DNA from: Eutrigla gurnardus
Taxonomy: Eukaryota; Chordata; Actinopteri; Perciformes; Triglidae
Assembly (NCBI GenBank): GCA_963514095.1
Contig: OY741266.1
Coordinates: 8,894,297 to 8,958,296 of the forward strand
Length of the DNA: 64,000 nucleotides
Reading direction: 5' to 3'
This document shows, piece by piece, positions 22,941 through 36,549 of the stretch. Position 1 is the first letter of the stretch. Every line of letters starts with the position of its first letter. The notes under the pieces were generated by a model. That model was not told where the DNA came from and did no database searches. It worked only from the letters and a program-made list of their open reading frames with translations. A program made the position numbers and the translations under genes.

Positions 22941-25900
22941 ATGGCGCTGCTGAAGCCGTTTAGTAAGCTGCCTGGTTTGAACACAGCGAACATTTTGGTG
23001 AGTTTGTGTTCGTGTATTAGCTTTAACCGCTGACAGCTGCTGAGACAGAAACAGCGAGTAACATTACGACGTTGAGTCCGCTTAAGCTGCTGTCAAGATG
23101 AGCTAATAGGACAGCAAACATTTTAGAGTCAGCTGTTGTACTTTTTACTCCACTATCTTTACTTTTACTTGATCACTTTAGTTGTTACGCTGTTACGTTA
23201 CACATGAATGCATCTAAATAGAATTTCAAAACAAAAGCATAACAAAGCATTGTATGTTCCTAAAGCTGTGGTTTGAGGACAGGACTCAAAATAAAATACA
23301 ATTAAACAATGTCAGAATGGTGGTACCAATTCAATTCATGTGCAACATGTCAGGCGAGATTACACATTTTGGTTTTAGGGTCAAATGATGAAATGGTTGG
23401 GAACCACTTTCCTATTAGTATGGAGTAATTTAAAGAGGAGCTGTATATTTGAATTGAGAGATGTTTAAAATGTGTATAACCTGAACCTTGACTTGAACCT
23501 GTACATGTATGTATGTATGTGACACGTGGAAGGAATGGAAGAATACACATTTAAAAAGTGGTTTCTTTAGCGCTTTACACTATTAATGCAATGATTCATG
23601 TATGAGTTATATTTTAACGTGGCATCTAATTTGAGTGACATTTGAACATTATATTTAATAAAGGTTTATGGTGTAAAATGAACTTACACTGTGTTACCTT
23701 CCACCACATGCACTTATGAAGCCATGTTTTTAAAATACATCTTTGCATTAAGTATTCTTTTCTTATTTATTCACGGTAGTGATAATGCATGTGTTATCAT
23801 CCAGTTATGTGCTGACTTTGAGTGTTTTTCCTCCAGCTGGTGGAGAACGAGGAGCAGTTTCAGCAGAGTTTAGCAGACGCTCTGGTGGAGGAGACCGCGG
23901 TCACTGTGAATGTGTAAGTACTGCTCTGTCCTTTTAAACTGCTGAGGTCAGATGTGCATTAGAGGAAGTGATCATTAAACACAGATCGTGAATTACCATC
24001 TGTTGTTCTGGTACTGGAGCTACACTTGTTATTTATTTTATATTTACTATTTTTAAACATAATACACCTGTATAGTAATATATTGTCAGTGCAAGGTATC
24101 TTTAACTGTCATAAAACCTTCTCTGGTGAGTCGTAAATATGGGAATCTGCACCATCTTATGTGACGTGAGCACAGAATGATCACCTCTTGTTTCCTACAT
24201 ATCAGTGACCACATTGAGCCTGACAGCAAGCATGTTTGTTGTACCCATCAGGAGACTAGCTAAGAGTCTGCCTCTGCCCGTGGAGAATGAAGAGAACCGT
24301 CCGAGGTTGGACCTCGTGGTGTTCATCATCAACCTGACCTCGGAGCTCAGGTATCTTTCAAATCCTCATTTATATTTCAGTCTCCTCCCCTGGACACACT
24401 GGTGAAATGTCTACTCAGTGTTGTAGTCTTTAGTTTGCCACATTGAAACTCAGTGATTTCTACTTGAACATTGTCCTTAAAGAATAGCTGTAGTTTTTGC
24501 ACAAATAACTATTTGTTCTCTCTCTTAAACCACACATATAAGTGTAATACTTAAGTTATTAGAGAAATTTGAACTTGATAGCAAAGTATTCATGCTATGG
24601 TAACTAGGACTATGCAGTGCTTCTTATTCTGGTTTACACAAGTATTAAAGTGCAAGGCCTGGTTGTACCATTATGTAGAAACGGGCACTGAATTTCATTA
24701 GCATGGTGTGGTCTATGTATTTTATGTTTTACAGATATAATAACTTCCATCCAAATATTGATTGTTAAAGTTGCTCAGTACGAAATTCAGAGCATATCTA
24801 TTGCCTCACATGGCAGCTGATGATGCTAACAGTGTTGACGGATGTAACACTGTCAGCATCTGAGGGGGAACCGGAGGACTTTTGTGACAACGCCGTTATC
24901 AGCCTAAAACGCAGTATGAGCGCGGTGCAGAGCGGCGGCTATTAGCTAGCCAGTGGGGCATACTCATGTGCACTAAAAGGCATGCACGGCCAGCCCGGCT
25001 GTGTCGACAAAGCAGGGGGAAATTCAGATTACAACACACACAGAGCGACTTCACTCTCTGCTCAGGGAACTATTACTCCACTATATCGTTACAAAGCTTA
25101 TAGTTGCTGTTTGCTGTTATATTAATGCTCTGAATATCTAAAGAGAACCTTTCAAATGTATGGTATACAAGTTAATTGTGTAAAATCTATTGTTTTGTCC
25201 TAGTTTCCAGGCAGCAGCATCTTCCCTGAAATATTTGGACCCTGGATATTTCCTTGGAAAAGTCTGCTTCATGGTCACTAATGGTATGGCAATTCTTTAA
25301 GCATGTGTTGGAACTCCTCAGCTCCTTGAATCACTTAAAGGATCACAAGGAGCATTGATTATTGTGACCAACTTTTAGCTCGCCTTTTTTGTCCTTCTCT
25401 TGTAGCTCGTAACGCTCTGGTCCCCATTGAGCGCCTGGATGCCGTCAGGAAGCTGGCTGCATCGCTGCAGTGCCCCTTGCTGTTTGCAGAGGATAAGGTT
25501 TGTATCAACTTTTGTTCAAACACCTCTAGTTTAAACCTAACATATCATTTCAGAGACACATTTAGGTGTATGTAACAAGCACATAGAATATGTAGCATGT
25601 TGGCCACAATGAAAGCGGTGTATCTGTTGGTCTTGAGAAGTCTTATAAATTCTTGAATTTAGGTCCCTCGACAGAAAACACCTTAGAGCGTAATGTTAGG
25701 TATGAGGGCTGCTGCTAAAGATTATCTTCATCATCAATTAAAAGCTGCAGATTATTTTCTCAATTACAGTAATCATTTTTTCTATAAAATATCACAAAAT
25801 AGTTAGAAATGGCCATTGTAATTTTCTATTTTTTTCTATTATTACTATTATTACAACAAAGAACAACAGCACATTTGTGACATTACAAAGAAAATCACTA

Positions 25901-26639
25901 AAGCTATTTATGTAGTTGTGTATTCATTTATCATGCAATTATATGTATTATCATGAAACTCTGCAGGAAGCCTGGGCAAGCTATTTGTGCACGTAGTTTA
26001 TATAGAAAGGCCCTTCAGTTAGTCGATGGCAAGAGAAGAATCTTTTTTTTTTTTATCCCATTTGAAAAAAAGGCATGAATTACACATGAAGATGAAGATA
26101 ATTTTGCACATCAAGATAGTGCTGAAGGATGTAAATAGTAAGACTGAAAATAAGTCATTACAAAGACAATACAACCAGAAGTCATGTACGTGAGGCCCCT
26201 CTCTGAAGCTACGATGGTCGTGTGTTTTCTATCGGGATGTAACGTTACTCACTCGAACAACAGGTATCTGCTCATTATTTCGCCTCGAGCTGAGAAAAAG
26301 AGTTGCTTCATAAAGATAACTGCTAATAAGATAACGTTACATTTTTTCATGACTAACTCACCAAGCTAGCAAGCCATGGTAACGGCCATGTTGGTCTGTA
26401 GTTAGGGGGTGGAACACCAGTTGTCTCTGACTATAGTACGTTTGTATGTTTCTTTAAAAGTAGTCTTGTGTGACTTTCTTCCTCTCCAGACACCAGATTG
26501 TGTGACTAATGCCACAGAGAGACTGAGGACCATCCTGAAAGTGGCAGCTGGCCTTGTTCCCATGGCTACCGCTCTCTCCCTGTCCAACCTGACTCGCTGC
26601 ACCGTGCCCCGAGACCTCGACCAGCCGAGCTTCGATTAG
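22941..26639 (+). CDS. cenpm: Centromere protein M
   Basis: Six exons: 22941-22997, 23837-23913, 24252-24350, 25204-25283, 25406-25497, 26490-26639, in phase throughout, 184 residues (human about 180). Diagnostic segments are KLPGLNTANILLVEN at the N-terminus, RLAKSLPLP followed by NRPRLDLVVFIINL, and the YFLGKVCFMVT strand. CENP-M is a small pseudo-GTPase of the constitutive centromere-associated network, where it binds CENP-I/H/K at kinetochores. Intron 3 contains a dispersed repeat (24790-25060). A possible polyadenylation signal is AATAAA near 27600. Confidence 0.93.
24790..25060. repeat. Unclassified dispersed repeat in cenpm intron
   Basis: A GC-rich block differing sharply from the A/T-rich intron around it, with an internal inverted pair (gctaacagtgttgacggatgtaacactgtcagc). 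It resembles dispersed fish repeats; the family is not assigned. Confidence 0.35.
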
Positions 26640-28740
26640 TTCCTCTGGCTTTTTTCTCTGGAGGGATTTTGTGTCGTGACTTTTTCGTGCATATATTTAT
26701 CTGTAGTAGTCCGTCTTCTTGGAAGGACACAGAAGATATTTTGACATGATGTCACAGCAGCAAAACGGATGTGAATGATATAATATGATGCTTCATGTGC
26801 ATGGTTCTGCTGTAGGTCCTTTGCACACGAGCCATTTTGACACGTCACAGCAGGGAAAACAGGTGTAAATGATAAAATGCATTATAGTGCCTCTCTATTT
26901 AGTGTGTCACTGCCTAGTGAGGCTCTGGTCAGCCAGCATGCATGGGCCAGAATTAAAGTTGACATTTCAAAATGGCTGCTGTGAAAAGCCGGCACACTAA
27001 TAGTTTGCTTTGAAGAGAACAGAGCCATCATTGATGTCATACTAACACCTGTGCTTTCCCTACAATGGAGAGTCACAAGGCCTCCCTGCAGCAATCAATG
27101 ACACTCCCTAAACTCTGCTCAGTGTTTGACTGTTTGACATGAAGCACATTATTTTACACAATACAGTCACATTTTGGTTTATAGCTCATATCATATGTCC
27201 ACTTCTATGCATATAATCCGTCCGTTAAACACACTCATAGTACACACAAATCATTTTGTCTGATTAGCTCTTTTCTCTGGACGCTGTGGGTGTTTACAGT
27301 CTGTGCTGACTGACGCGACGTGATTTCCAGCACAGCTCCGCTTACCTTCACCCTGACCTAGAGGGCTAGGTCAGCTGGATCCAAAACACCTGTGTGGGTA
27401 TGCAGGGCCTGTACTGTGGTATCAACAGATATCGGTCTGCTCATTGTAGATCAGGGCCGATAAGAACGTGACACTGCACAGCTTCATTCAAAGCTGCAGA
27501 GTATTTCTGTATTGCTTATTGTAGGCTGTATAATTATACTATATGCTTTTCATGTATATACTGTGATGCATTTAACAGGAAAACTGTAGAGTACAAGTAA
27601 ATAAATGATTAAAGGTCCTGTTTGTCACAAATTCTGCCCTCTGTCCTGTTTAATACTGGTGAATGTGAGCTCAATGGTTGGTCAGACCTGGTCAGAGGGG
27701 GAGGCAGCGGTGCCGGTGTGTCCTTCAGAGGGTTAGCAGAGGCTCCGTGCCTCTTGTCACGTCTGCATGCATGAACAAACACACACACGTACAAATTCTA
27801 TTAATAGTTAGGTTATCATCATGGCAATTATCCATCATACAACCAAACAATGTTATGGCATCAAGTCAGAATCTGGAAGGACGTCAAAGGTGGGATGTGA
27901 GTGTCACTGATAACACCAATATCTTTCGCCCTCTTTTACAGATTTAACTCGTCATAAATAGTAACACTTGTGAAAAGTCACCGGATCAAAGTTATTACAA
28001 TGACTGAACAACACATGAATGTCAGCAACAAGCTGCTGGATGGGCTGCTGGGAATTTGTCAAGATAATTAAGATAAACAAACAAAAAGGTCAACCTCATG
28101 GTGCGAGAGAGAAGTTTCAAGCTCAGTTCGTCCTCTGGGGATCGTCATGGCAACAGATATTTCAGTTTGGAAGTGGTGGACTGACATCGCCGTCCATAGA
28201 GCCATGCTGCTTATCTCATCATGGAATATATTTCTTTATATCTATAAAGTCTTGACAGACAAAAGGATCATAAATGTGTGTTTTGCACAGTTTATTTTCT
28301 GCAATAATCCAACAAGAAAAATCCCCATAGGTTTATTATACAATACGTCAGCAGCAGCTACTCAGACATCACCAACAGGAAGTCATGATCAGCTGACTGA
28401 AAATAAAACTGCATGAAGGAGTTTTGATGGTGTTACTGTGTGAAGCATTTAAGTGTTTAGTTTATTTAACCTGTGTATTTCTGTGTGTCCACCGCTTGAG
28501 TTTTATATTGGACCCGATTCCTGTTCGTCAGATGCTGGATTGGCTTTCAGAGTTCATGTTTTAACAAAGACAACCTCTCCTTCATACTTACTTAAAGAGG
28601 ACTGATGTACGACTATTTCCCTCAGCATCAAGGACACGGGAGATGACAATATTTAAAAAGACTGATTTAGAGTGTGTGGGTTTTTTTTAAGAAAAGGAAT
28701 CAAACTTGGAAATATAACTGAGAAATAATGAGAATGAGTA
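26640..28740. other. cenpm 3' region and intergenic DNA; no further gene seen
   Basis: This contains the probable cenpm 3' UTR. The rest has only short open frames on either strand and no splice-linked coding exons that I can recognise. Confidence 0.5.
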
Positions 28741-29051
28741 GAGCCACAGATATATATATATATCTTTTTATTTGTGATATAAGACAAAGGATTACAGTTT
28801 GTCCTTAGTCAAGTATCCTGGACAATCATAGCGATCAATCTAGCAGAAATAAACACGCTTTTTACTGCAGTTACAGGCGCACACACCATAACAGAAAACC
28901 CTACACCAATAATGTTAAAGATATACATAATAATCCCTATGATTCTCAACTCTATAGTGATATTTAAGATTCATTTTTGGTGGTGCTGTAAAGGATCAAA
29001 ATCTTTCTTTTCTGTCATCCGATCCTGGCACGACCCATGTGACTTCAGCCT
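28741..29051 (-). other. mb 3' UTR and polyadenylation signal
   Basis: Minus-strand AATAAA (28772-28767, seen as tttatt on +) lies about 280 nt beyond the mb stop, beside a short TA repeat. Confidence 0.55.
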
Positions 29052-29788
29052 TCAGTCGTTATAGCCCAGCTCTTTGTAGCCGGCCCCCAGGTCAGCGATG
29101 ACGGCGGCCATCACGCTCCTCAAGGCTTGCTGCCCGGCGGCGTCCAGTCCTGCCTTCTCTTCCATGACTTTGACAATGACCTCTGCAATCAGCTGGACAG
29201 GAAAGAGAGAAAATCACACAAGCTGTTTTTCTGAGGGAAACGAATAACTTGATGCCACTATAAGAGACTTCGCGAGGAAGGTTAAAACCATGCATTAAAG
29301 CATTCGCATCATGCACATCAGCCTCACCTGGAAGTTCTTGAGGGGGATCTTGTGCTTGGTGGCGTGGCTGTTGGCCATAGGTTTGAGGATGGCAGCGTGG
29401 TTGCCTTTGGCCCTCAGCAGCTCACCCAGCTTCTTGAGCACAGTGGCACCGTGGGCAGAAACCCCCGCGTCACCGGCCAGGTCACCCTGGGAAATGCTGG
29501 CAAACTTGGGGAACAGCTTCTGGGTTTCTGGGTGCTCTGTGAATAAACTGTGAAGAGGTGGGAAGAAAGAGGTGGAGGATTTGTATATAAATATAATCTT
29601 ATAATAAATGTTTCAGAGTTTACTTGACTGAACAGTAAATAAATAAAAACATCTAAAGTTGCATTGTCTAAAACTGAGTAATCTTATCTTGTCAGAGCCA
29701 CTGACCGGGTCAGAACCAGGCCCCCATTGGCAGGGTAGTCTGCCTCCACCGGACCCCAGTACTGCAGCACCTTGTCAAAGTCTGCCAT
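29052..29788 (-). CDS. mb: Myoglobin
   Basis: Three exons on the minus strand: 29788-29706, 29547-29328, 29192-29052, giving exactly 147 residues, the usual teleost myoglobin length. The start MADFDKVLQYWGPVEADY is characteristic of fish myoglobin. The distal haem histidine is H60 (SAHGATVLKKLGE) and the proximal histidine H89 (NSHATKHKIP). The intron positions match the conserved two-intron globin plan. It stores oxygen and scavenges NO in the cytosol of heart and red muscle. The next gene on the + side is serhl copy A, transcribed divergently. Confidence 0.98.
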
Positions 29789-31140
29789 GATCTGAGGAGA
29801 CGGAGGAACGGGTCACTAAAACATTCATTTCAAAACTGTTGCAGGACATAAAAGAACAATTTGTGAAAAATCTTTTTTTATTTTTTTTTATTTTGATGAC
29901 CAGCAGCACAAACTGCTTGATTCAGCTGCCCTCACTGAGTCTTTACTGCGTGAAAAGTAACCTTGATATAGCCCTGCATAATTCAGTGAAACCAGGCACT
30001 ACTGATGCTCTTAAAGCTGACAAATAGTAATTAAGAGCAAATATTTTCTCTTCAATATACTTTTTTACTCTGCTTTATTTATTTTAACGTTATGGACAAA
30101 AACAGACTTCATCTTGGCATTTCTCTGCATCCTGACTGAGTGACAAACAACCAAAGACAATTATGTCTGCCAAATGATATGCATATTCCATTTAAATTAA
30201 GAGATGATCTACTTATTTTATATCTTACTTTTTGGTTTTGTCTAAATCAACACATATGATCAATATGAATTGTGAATTATTCAAATATAACACAATTAAC
30301 CAAGACAGTACCTTCAGAGTTGTATAGTAGCTCGTGTGATTATCCCAAAGTCTTCTTGGCCTCACTTCCCCCCTCAAAACTGACCTTTTATACTCCCTCC
30401 GTCCTGTCCCCAAATTATTCCAGACCTCCCTCTCTCACCACACGTCTCTTCAAATGTTCACAACCCCTCTAAAGTTGATCTGAAAAATTCCGATTGGATG
30501 TTTGTGTTTAGATTAGGCAGCCAGGTCACCAGGTTTGTGTTTAAGCAATAACTCAGTGAGTTTAGGGTCAAAATACTGTATATAATATGTAATATTGCTG
30601 ACCTGCCACAACTTTATGAACTAACAAATAAAGGTGAATGACTGATCATGTCACTATTCATTCATGTCTCTCACTGTTGTAATGTTCTCCGGTTTTATCT
30701 ATTAAAGTCCTATTTATGTGTGTCTTTCTATCATTTCTTTCTATCTTTTTATATTTGATATTTTGTTTTAATGACATTTTATGTCTAAATTCAGCACTTT
30801 TAACCGTTTCCAGCACTCTTTCTGTTTACTCTGTTTTTATTGAACAATCTTATTTTCTCACCTCGTTCCAGTACTTGTTCACATTTGTTCTCATGAATAG
30901 CGTGTTATTAATGCACAGTGTGTCATTAATTCACAGTGTATTATTAGTGCACGGTGTGTTAATTATTTACAGTGTTTGTGAACTGTGAACAGCCTAAAAA
31001 TCATGGTAAAATCCATCACGCCCTCTGCTGCTCACCCTGTGAAAGGTAGGAGCATCATCTCCTTAACGCTGATTGGTCCAGACTGTAGCCCCGCCCTCGA
31101 ACCTCCGTTTATCCAATAGCATCCTTACCTAGCGTCACGT
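29789..31140. promoter_or_regulatory. Divergent spacer between mb (-) and serhl A (+)
   Basis: This 1.35-kb spacer must hold both promoters. It is A/T-rich, and I identify no coding exon in it. A four-unit 18-bp tandem repeat lies at 30902-30973. GC content rises near 31080-31170, close to the serhl A leader. Confidence 0.45.
30902..30973. repeat. 18-bp tandem repeat, four units
   Basis: Four consecutive diverged 18-bp units of the form GTGTNATTAATNCACAGT (30902, 30920, 30938, 30956). Confidence 0.85.
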
Positions 31141-31274
31141 CCTTCTTCAACATCCGGAAACCGGCGTTGTTCTTCAACGGACTGGAAAACTGTTTCAAGA
31201 TCGAAGTTAAAAGATATTTTCTAACTCTAAGATGCCTTAATGATATCGTTTTTTCAACAGAGTTGTTCTCTAAC

Positions 31275-34200
31275 ATGTTTCAGGCTTTAAAGGGCGTCAG
31301 ACACCTGCAGTCCAGTGCCAAGAAGCTAGCAGGTAACTATTATTTATCTGTCTGTCTGTCTGGAGGAAGACAGGCTTGTTAGTTAAAGTTAGTTGATCTT
31401 TCTGTTACTATTATTGTCACCAGACTGATAGTAGAGAAGGTGGAGGACAGAAGAGCTTCATAAGTGTCACTAAACTGGCGTGTGATGTGTCTATATTGCA
31501 AAATATTTACTTAATATCTCAAAAATAATGAGAACATTTCCTTGAAATAAACTTGTGTAGTATGTCATTATTCTGAGATACTAAGTTATTTTTTCTCTGA
31601 CGGTGACAGAAATGGACTTCCATACATATTTGTAGATGCGCTGCAGACTTGAGTTTAATAATTTGGGCTGTTGATTGTAATTAACTCTTGTACAGGCGGT
31701 ATGATGTGTCCCGTTTCGGAGCTCTCGGTCCCGGTCCCATGGGGGGTGATCAGAGGGAAAGTGTGGGGTCCTGATGACGGCCGTCCTGTGCTGTGCCTGC
31801 ATGGCTGGGCTGACAACTGTGGCACGTTCAACACCCTCGTTCCCCTTCTGCCCAAAGGTAACTATTAACTACAGCCCGATTTCAACTCTTCACACCCTAA
31901 AGAGATTGTCAAACTGTCATTCAGTGTCTTATTTGTTCAGCACTCTTTCTATTTACTCTGTTTCTTTTTGTGCCTGGGGGATTTCACCTATATGAAAATG
32001 ACTATTTGTTCATTGCTATTGTTTGTGTACTATGGGAGTCAAACTCCTGTCGCCTACACCGTAGGCAGCGTTGCTAACCGTTACACCACAGTGTCGCTCT
32101 GCAAAGCTGAACATAAAGACACATCACCTTTAGATCAATCATCTGTTTCATTCAGTTATACGCATTAAGTCAGGTGATAAATGTCTGCCACACCAACTAT
32201 CTCTACTTTGATGCAGTTAAGTTGGTCGGCTTTCTAAGGATGAGCTCGTTTTCGACTTAAACACTCAGTAATATCTGATAACTCTCCAGGTTGCCATTGT
32301 GAATCGTAGTATCAGAGCTCCATTGATGATGGCTTTGTAGAGTCTGCAGGCACGTGCATAACTCAGAGTTTACATACTCAGAGGGATCAAGTCGTGATCA
32401 AGTCGGACACAAAACTAACAGGCATGCATTGTGTGGCGATCGCCGGCGATCGATTCTGCGCAGGCCTGGCTCATCTCCAACGAGCCTATTCTCTGCCTCT
32501 TTTTCAAGTGTCTTTAGTGTCTTGTCTACTTATTAAACATTTAAGCCAACGAAGTGTTTCAACATCCAGCAGCGTCTGTGCAGTGCAGCTTTTCCAGCTG
32601 GTTGATGAGAGATTTTAGCCAAAGCAAACATTCCATTCAGATTTTTTTTAGTTGAATATAGGTCATTGTTTCCTTGAAGAGACGTGCGACGATCTCTTGT
32701 TGAGCCTCTTCTCCCTGTTCTCCCTGTCAGAGTGCAGATACCTGGCGGTGGATCTGGCTGGTCACGGATGGTCGTCACATCGTCATCCTGGAGCTTTCTA
32801 CTCATTTCCTGAGTACGTGATGGACGTACGCAGAGTCGTTGATGGTGTGTGAGTCTCAGAAATTGAAAGACATAAATCCAAACATCAGAGTTCAGGGGAA
32901 ATACTAGATCTTTGCAGGGATTTATTGTCTCCGGTTTCCTGGGCCTGGGTGATCATTATTGATCATTGACTATCATCAGAGACACATTTTATATGAACCA
33001 AAATAAATGATTCTGAGCCAATTTGAGCTGTTAATCGATGTATTTGGTTATAGAATAGTTTTCTTTTCCATATTTAAAGAGTTGCAACTGTTCTCCATGA
33101 CAATCTATAAAAACCTCCCTGTGAAGAGGACTCACACAGCATAGTGCATCTGTAGTGCAATTAAACCGTAGCAGTGACACTGCCTCGGTATTTTCTGATG
33201 AGCTACTGAACCTTGTTGATGATCTGTGAAATGACTCCCACAGCTCTGCAGTGGAGCCAGTTCTCCATCATAGGCCACAGTATGGGTGAGTGCAGCTTTG
33301 CAGCAGAACAAGGGCAATTAAAATGTTTCTTCTATGTTATATTTACAGTATATACTTTTCTTTTTTTGTGTTTCAGGTGGCAACATTGCTGGGATGGTAA
33401 GTGACCCATTTTCACACGACTGACTGTGGAGACTATTTTTGCTTTCATGTGTCGTATTTAGTAGATATCGTGTCTTCCACAGTTCAGTGCACTGTATCCT
33501 GAGATGGTGAATGCTGTCGTGCTGCTGGACTCAGTTGGATTCCTCCCTACAAATCTGGTACTTCAGTTTTTAGGATCCCGTTACTACAGTGTTGTAATTT
33601 GTTGTTTAAAATGACTTCTAGGTTGTGAATAAATGGAAAAAGCAGTCAGGTTCTTTGACATTTTGAAAGTCCTCACATTTAAGAAATGCTTTTAGTCACC
33701 CGCGTTCATAAAATACTATCACCTCACTCCATTATATTTCACAGAGAGCTGTGCTGTACAATCCCCCTCTTGTCGGTAGTTATGAATGATGTCCCTCATC
33801 ATTTTTCTGTTTTCTTGCAGAAAGTAATTTTCAAAGCAATGAGGCAGGGGATGGATCAGATGGTGCAGTTTGAAAAAACAACGGAAGAAAAGAATAGAAG
33901 AGTTTACACTCAAGAAAAGGCAGTAGAGAGGTGTCACACCCTCACATTCATGTTTTACAAAGACTACTGAGTATGCACTCATCCAGTAATGTTTGTACAG
34001 GTTTCTTCAACCAACAAAACACCTTTTATTTCCTTCAGGCTTTTGGCTGCAAACCCAACTCTGTCTGAGCGTTCTGTGCTCATCCTTTTAGAGCGAGGGC
34101 TAACTCAAGTTGAAGGAGGTTTGTCTTCGTATTCCTCGGCTTTTGTGGTTGTTTTGGATGCTCGTCATAGGACAAAATTAGTTCACTCTGAATTTGTTTA

Positions 34201-35587
34201 CCCTGATGCTGAAAAAAAGGATTTCTCTCTTGCAGGTGTGGCGTTTACCCGAGACATTCGTATTAATCTGGTAGGTTTTTGCTGAACCCTCCCAAAGGTG
34301 ACGCATGCAGCCCATAAAATGCAAGTACAGCTTCGTGCATTTTATTATTTATCATCCTTTATTTTCAGAAAAACATAGTGCGCATCAGTTTGGAGCAGAG
34401 TCTGGAAATGCAGTCGTGTATACAAGCCCCCGTTCTAGTTATCCTGTAAGTTATTCCACCTCACACTTCCTTATTACAGGGGTCAGTAAACTGTACCTCG
34501 TTTAATAAATGTACAATCTTTTATCTTTGTGTTTCCAGAGCAGAGGACGGCCTTGAGAAACTCTATTTTTTTTCTGACGAAAAGAAAGCTGCATCAGCAA
34601 TTATCCAGGCCTATAAGGACAGAAATGTGAGTGTATTTTTCGAATCTTTGTTTTTTTACAGTGTTTGGGTAAAGTTTGTACGCTCGCATCTCTTTGTTTA
34701 TTTTTAGTCCTTAAGCCTGTGTGTATAATTGTGCCTAGTAGACAGACGGATATAAAGGTAGCAGAGTGGAGCTCAGTGTCTCAGAGGCAGCAGGAATCTG
34801 TGAACCTCAGCGCTGACCTACATACTGGAGCTCAGTCAGCAGAGAAAAAAAGCTCCAACTTAACTCTCTCTAAACTGACCTCTGTCCAAGTCAGCTGGTG
34901 ACAGAAAAACAATCAGCTGCTGGAGACGCTTGGAGTGTCGGGATACAAACCATTTTCAAAGCCGCTTTGAAAGGGGTTGCTCATAGAAACGGACCTACAG
35001 GGAATCCTCACCTGGACCTGCAGCCCTCCCCGAGGGTTTCAGCTCCATTGTTTAGCTGTTGCGACTGTTCTGGTTCACTCTCGCGGTGTCGTTTTCAGCT
35101 GCTCTCAAACTCCAGTGTTCACTATCGCAGTCAGAGACTAGCTGGTGAACATAGTGGCAGCTAAACAGCTTGACATTTCCCTCTGCGGTTGGAGGAGACC
35201 AAAATCAGAGCTAAAAGAGCCTGAATATCGCAGTTACATTCATCACATGACCAGAAACTCGACTCCAAGTGAATGCTAATGTTTGCTAACAAGTTCACCG
35301 CATCAACTTAAAAGGTGATGTGACAATGTTGTGTAGGCAACTTTTTTTCTGCTGCCCCCAAGTGGCCAGAAAAAAAATCAGTAACTGCAGGTTAAAGTGT
35401 TGCACTTTTAACGTTCGATCTCTCACACTCGTCTTTGTTTCAGCACACGGTGGTGAAAGTACCAGGCGACCATCACATCCACCTGAATGACGCCGAGGCC
35501 ATTGCCCCACTCGTGTCCAACTTCCTGCAGGACAAAGTGTTGACTCGGCCGGCCGAACAGACCGAGGAGCAGACCTCAAAGTTATAG
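31275..35587 (+). CDS. serhl: Serine hydrolase-like protein, copy A
   Basis: Twelve exons: 31275-31332, 31696-31857, 32731-32844, 33244-33285, 33377-33396, 33483-33557, 33821-33930, 34039-34118, 34236-34270, 34369-34445, 34539-34626, 35444-35587. All are in phase, 334 residues, with no stop or frameshift. It is an alpha/beta-hydrolase of the SERHL family: oxyanion strand VLCLHGWADN, nucleophile elbow GHSMG (S124), a candidate acid after the next strand (LLDS, D148) and C-terminal histidine in GDHHIHL (H297). The substrate is unknown. Exon 1 adds a basic, amphipathic leader (MFQALKGVRHLQSSAKK) that could be a mitochondrial presequence. Alternatively translation could start at the ATG pair in exon 2 (31701/31704), and an in-frame start upstream of 31275 is also possible. 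First of three tandem copies. Confidence 0.9.
32030..32110 (-). repeat. tRNA-like SINE head fragment in serhl A intron 2
   Basis: Read on the minus strand it resembles a tRNA: GTGGTGTAACGGTTAGCA (box A-like), a CCTAC/GTAGG anticodon-type stem, and a GGAG..CTCC T-arm around GTTTGACTCC. This is the Pol III head typical of a tRNA-derived SINE rather than a functional tRNA, because the acceptor stem is not evident. Confidence 0.45.
34690..35420. repeat. Dispersed fish repeat in last intron of serhl A
   Basis: A GC-richer insert that fills most of the intron before the final exon. Its end (ctgcccccaagtggcc followed by an A-run and actgcaggtt) is a common teleost repeat terminus. It is probably a non-autonomous DNA element; its class was not verified. 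Confidence 0.5.
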
Positions 35588-36549
35588 CAATCACAAAAAC
35601 ATTCTTTTGTTGTTGCCATAAGTCATGTCAGACTACTACTACTACAGTTTTAAGTTTTTTAAACTCTTCCTATTGTAATGTTTGGAGTTTGGATATTGTA
35701 ATGCAAAGTAATTAATTTTTAGATTTTTGAGTTTGGTGGACTCCTAATTTATTAAATGTATCTTACAGTTTTTTTTCTGAATGCTTAAAGACTAACACTG
35801 ATTCTTGAAGTACTATCTCTGAAACCATTAACACTCGGAGCCAATACTTTTACCAAGTGTGCCAAAGTGTATGCAGTTTTCTGCTTTACACTCAATTTTA
35901 TAACACACTTTAAGCAAACTGCGAACATTATCCTCTGCACTGTCGTACCTTTCCACACTGGCACACGTGAAAGCACTTTTAGACGAGTTCTCTTGCAGTA
36001 GTTCGGAAAAATGTGCCTTCACAGCTTTCTTAAATAGACCACAGTGTTGATTCCCAGATTTACTGATGCAGACATGAAGACACGTGCAATGTACTTTTCA
36101 CCAAGTGAGCAGCAGTTTCTGATGGGAATGTATGAGGAAGTTAAACATATCATAAGCAAAACAGGAAAAAGTGCTGCTGTAATAATACTCACCAGACTCT
36201 TAACTGAACCTGTCATTATTATACCGAGTAACACGTTATTTGCACAAATTAACAGTTTAACTTGTTGCCTTAAAAGTGAGCAGTGGAAGTTAATGTTACT
36301 AAGGAAATTTACCATGAAGACAAATTGCTCACCATGAAGGGAGGGTGTTTGCTGAGTTCAGAAAACACTCAAATACTGGTTTAGGGTCAGGTTGTATCAC
36401 TCTCACATAATTACATAAAGTGATATTGATTAAATGTCCCTTACTCTTCTAGACCAATGAAAGTGGGTTGGAGGTGGTGAGTGACACGCTGCTCACTGAT
36501 GCCGGTCAGGACAAATTCACTAGGAAACACTCAAACAATCTGACATCAT
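35588..36549. other. serhl A 3' flank
   Basis: This stretch runs from the serhl A stop to the truncated TIR element. Apart from the SANT-like fragment annotated separately (36072-36180), nothing coding is recognised. Confidence 0.5.
36072..36180 (+). pseudogene. Myb/SANT-like DNA-binding domain fragment
   Basis: One frame reads TRAMYFSPSEQQFLMGMYEE then VKHIISKTGKSAA. This resembles the start of the Myb/SANT-like domain of fish PIF/Harbinger-derived genes (xYFTPxEQxxLMxxYEExKxII). After about 35 residues the similarity stops, with no remaining helix or downstream exons, so it is a relic. It lies about 370 bp from a copy of the TIR element. Confidence 0.5.

Noticed and set aside
36044..36337. 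A 97-codon frame as a functional gene
   Set aside because: Similarity to a Myb/SANT domain stops after about 35 residues, and the rest is ordinary A/T-rich sequence.
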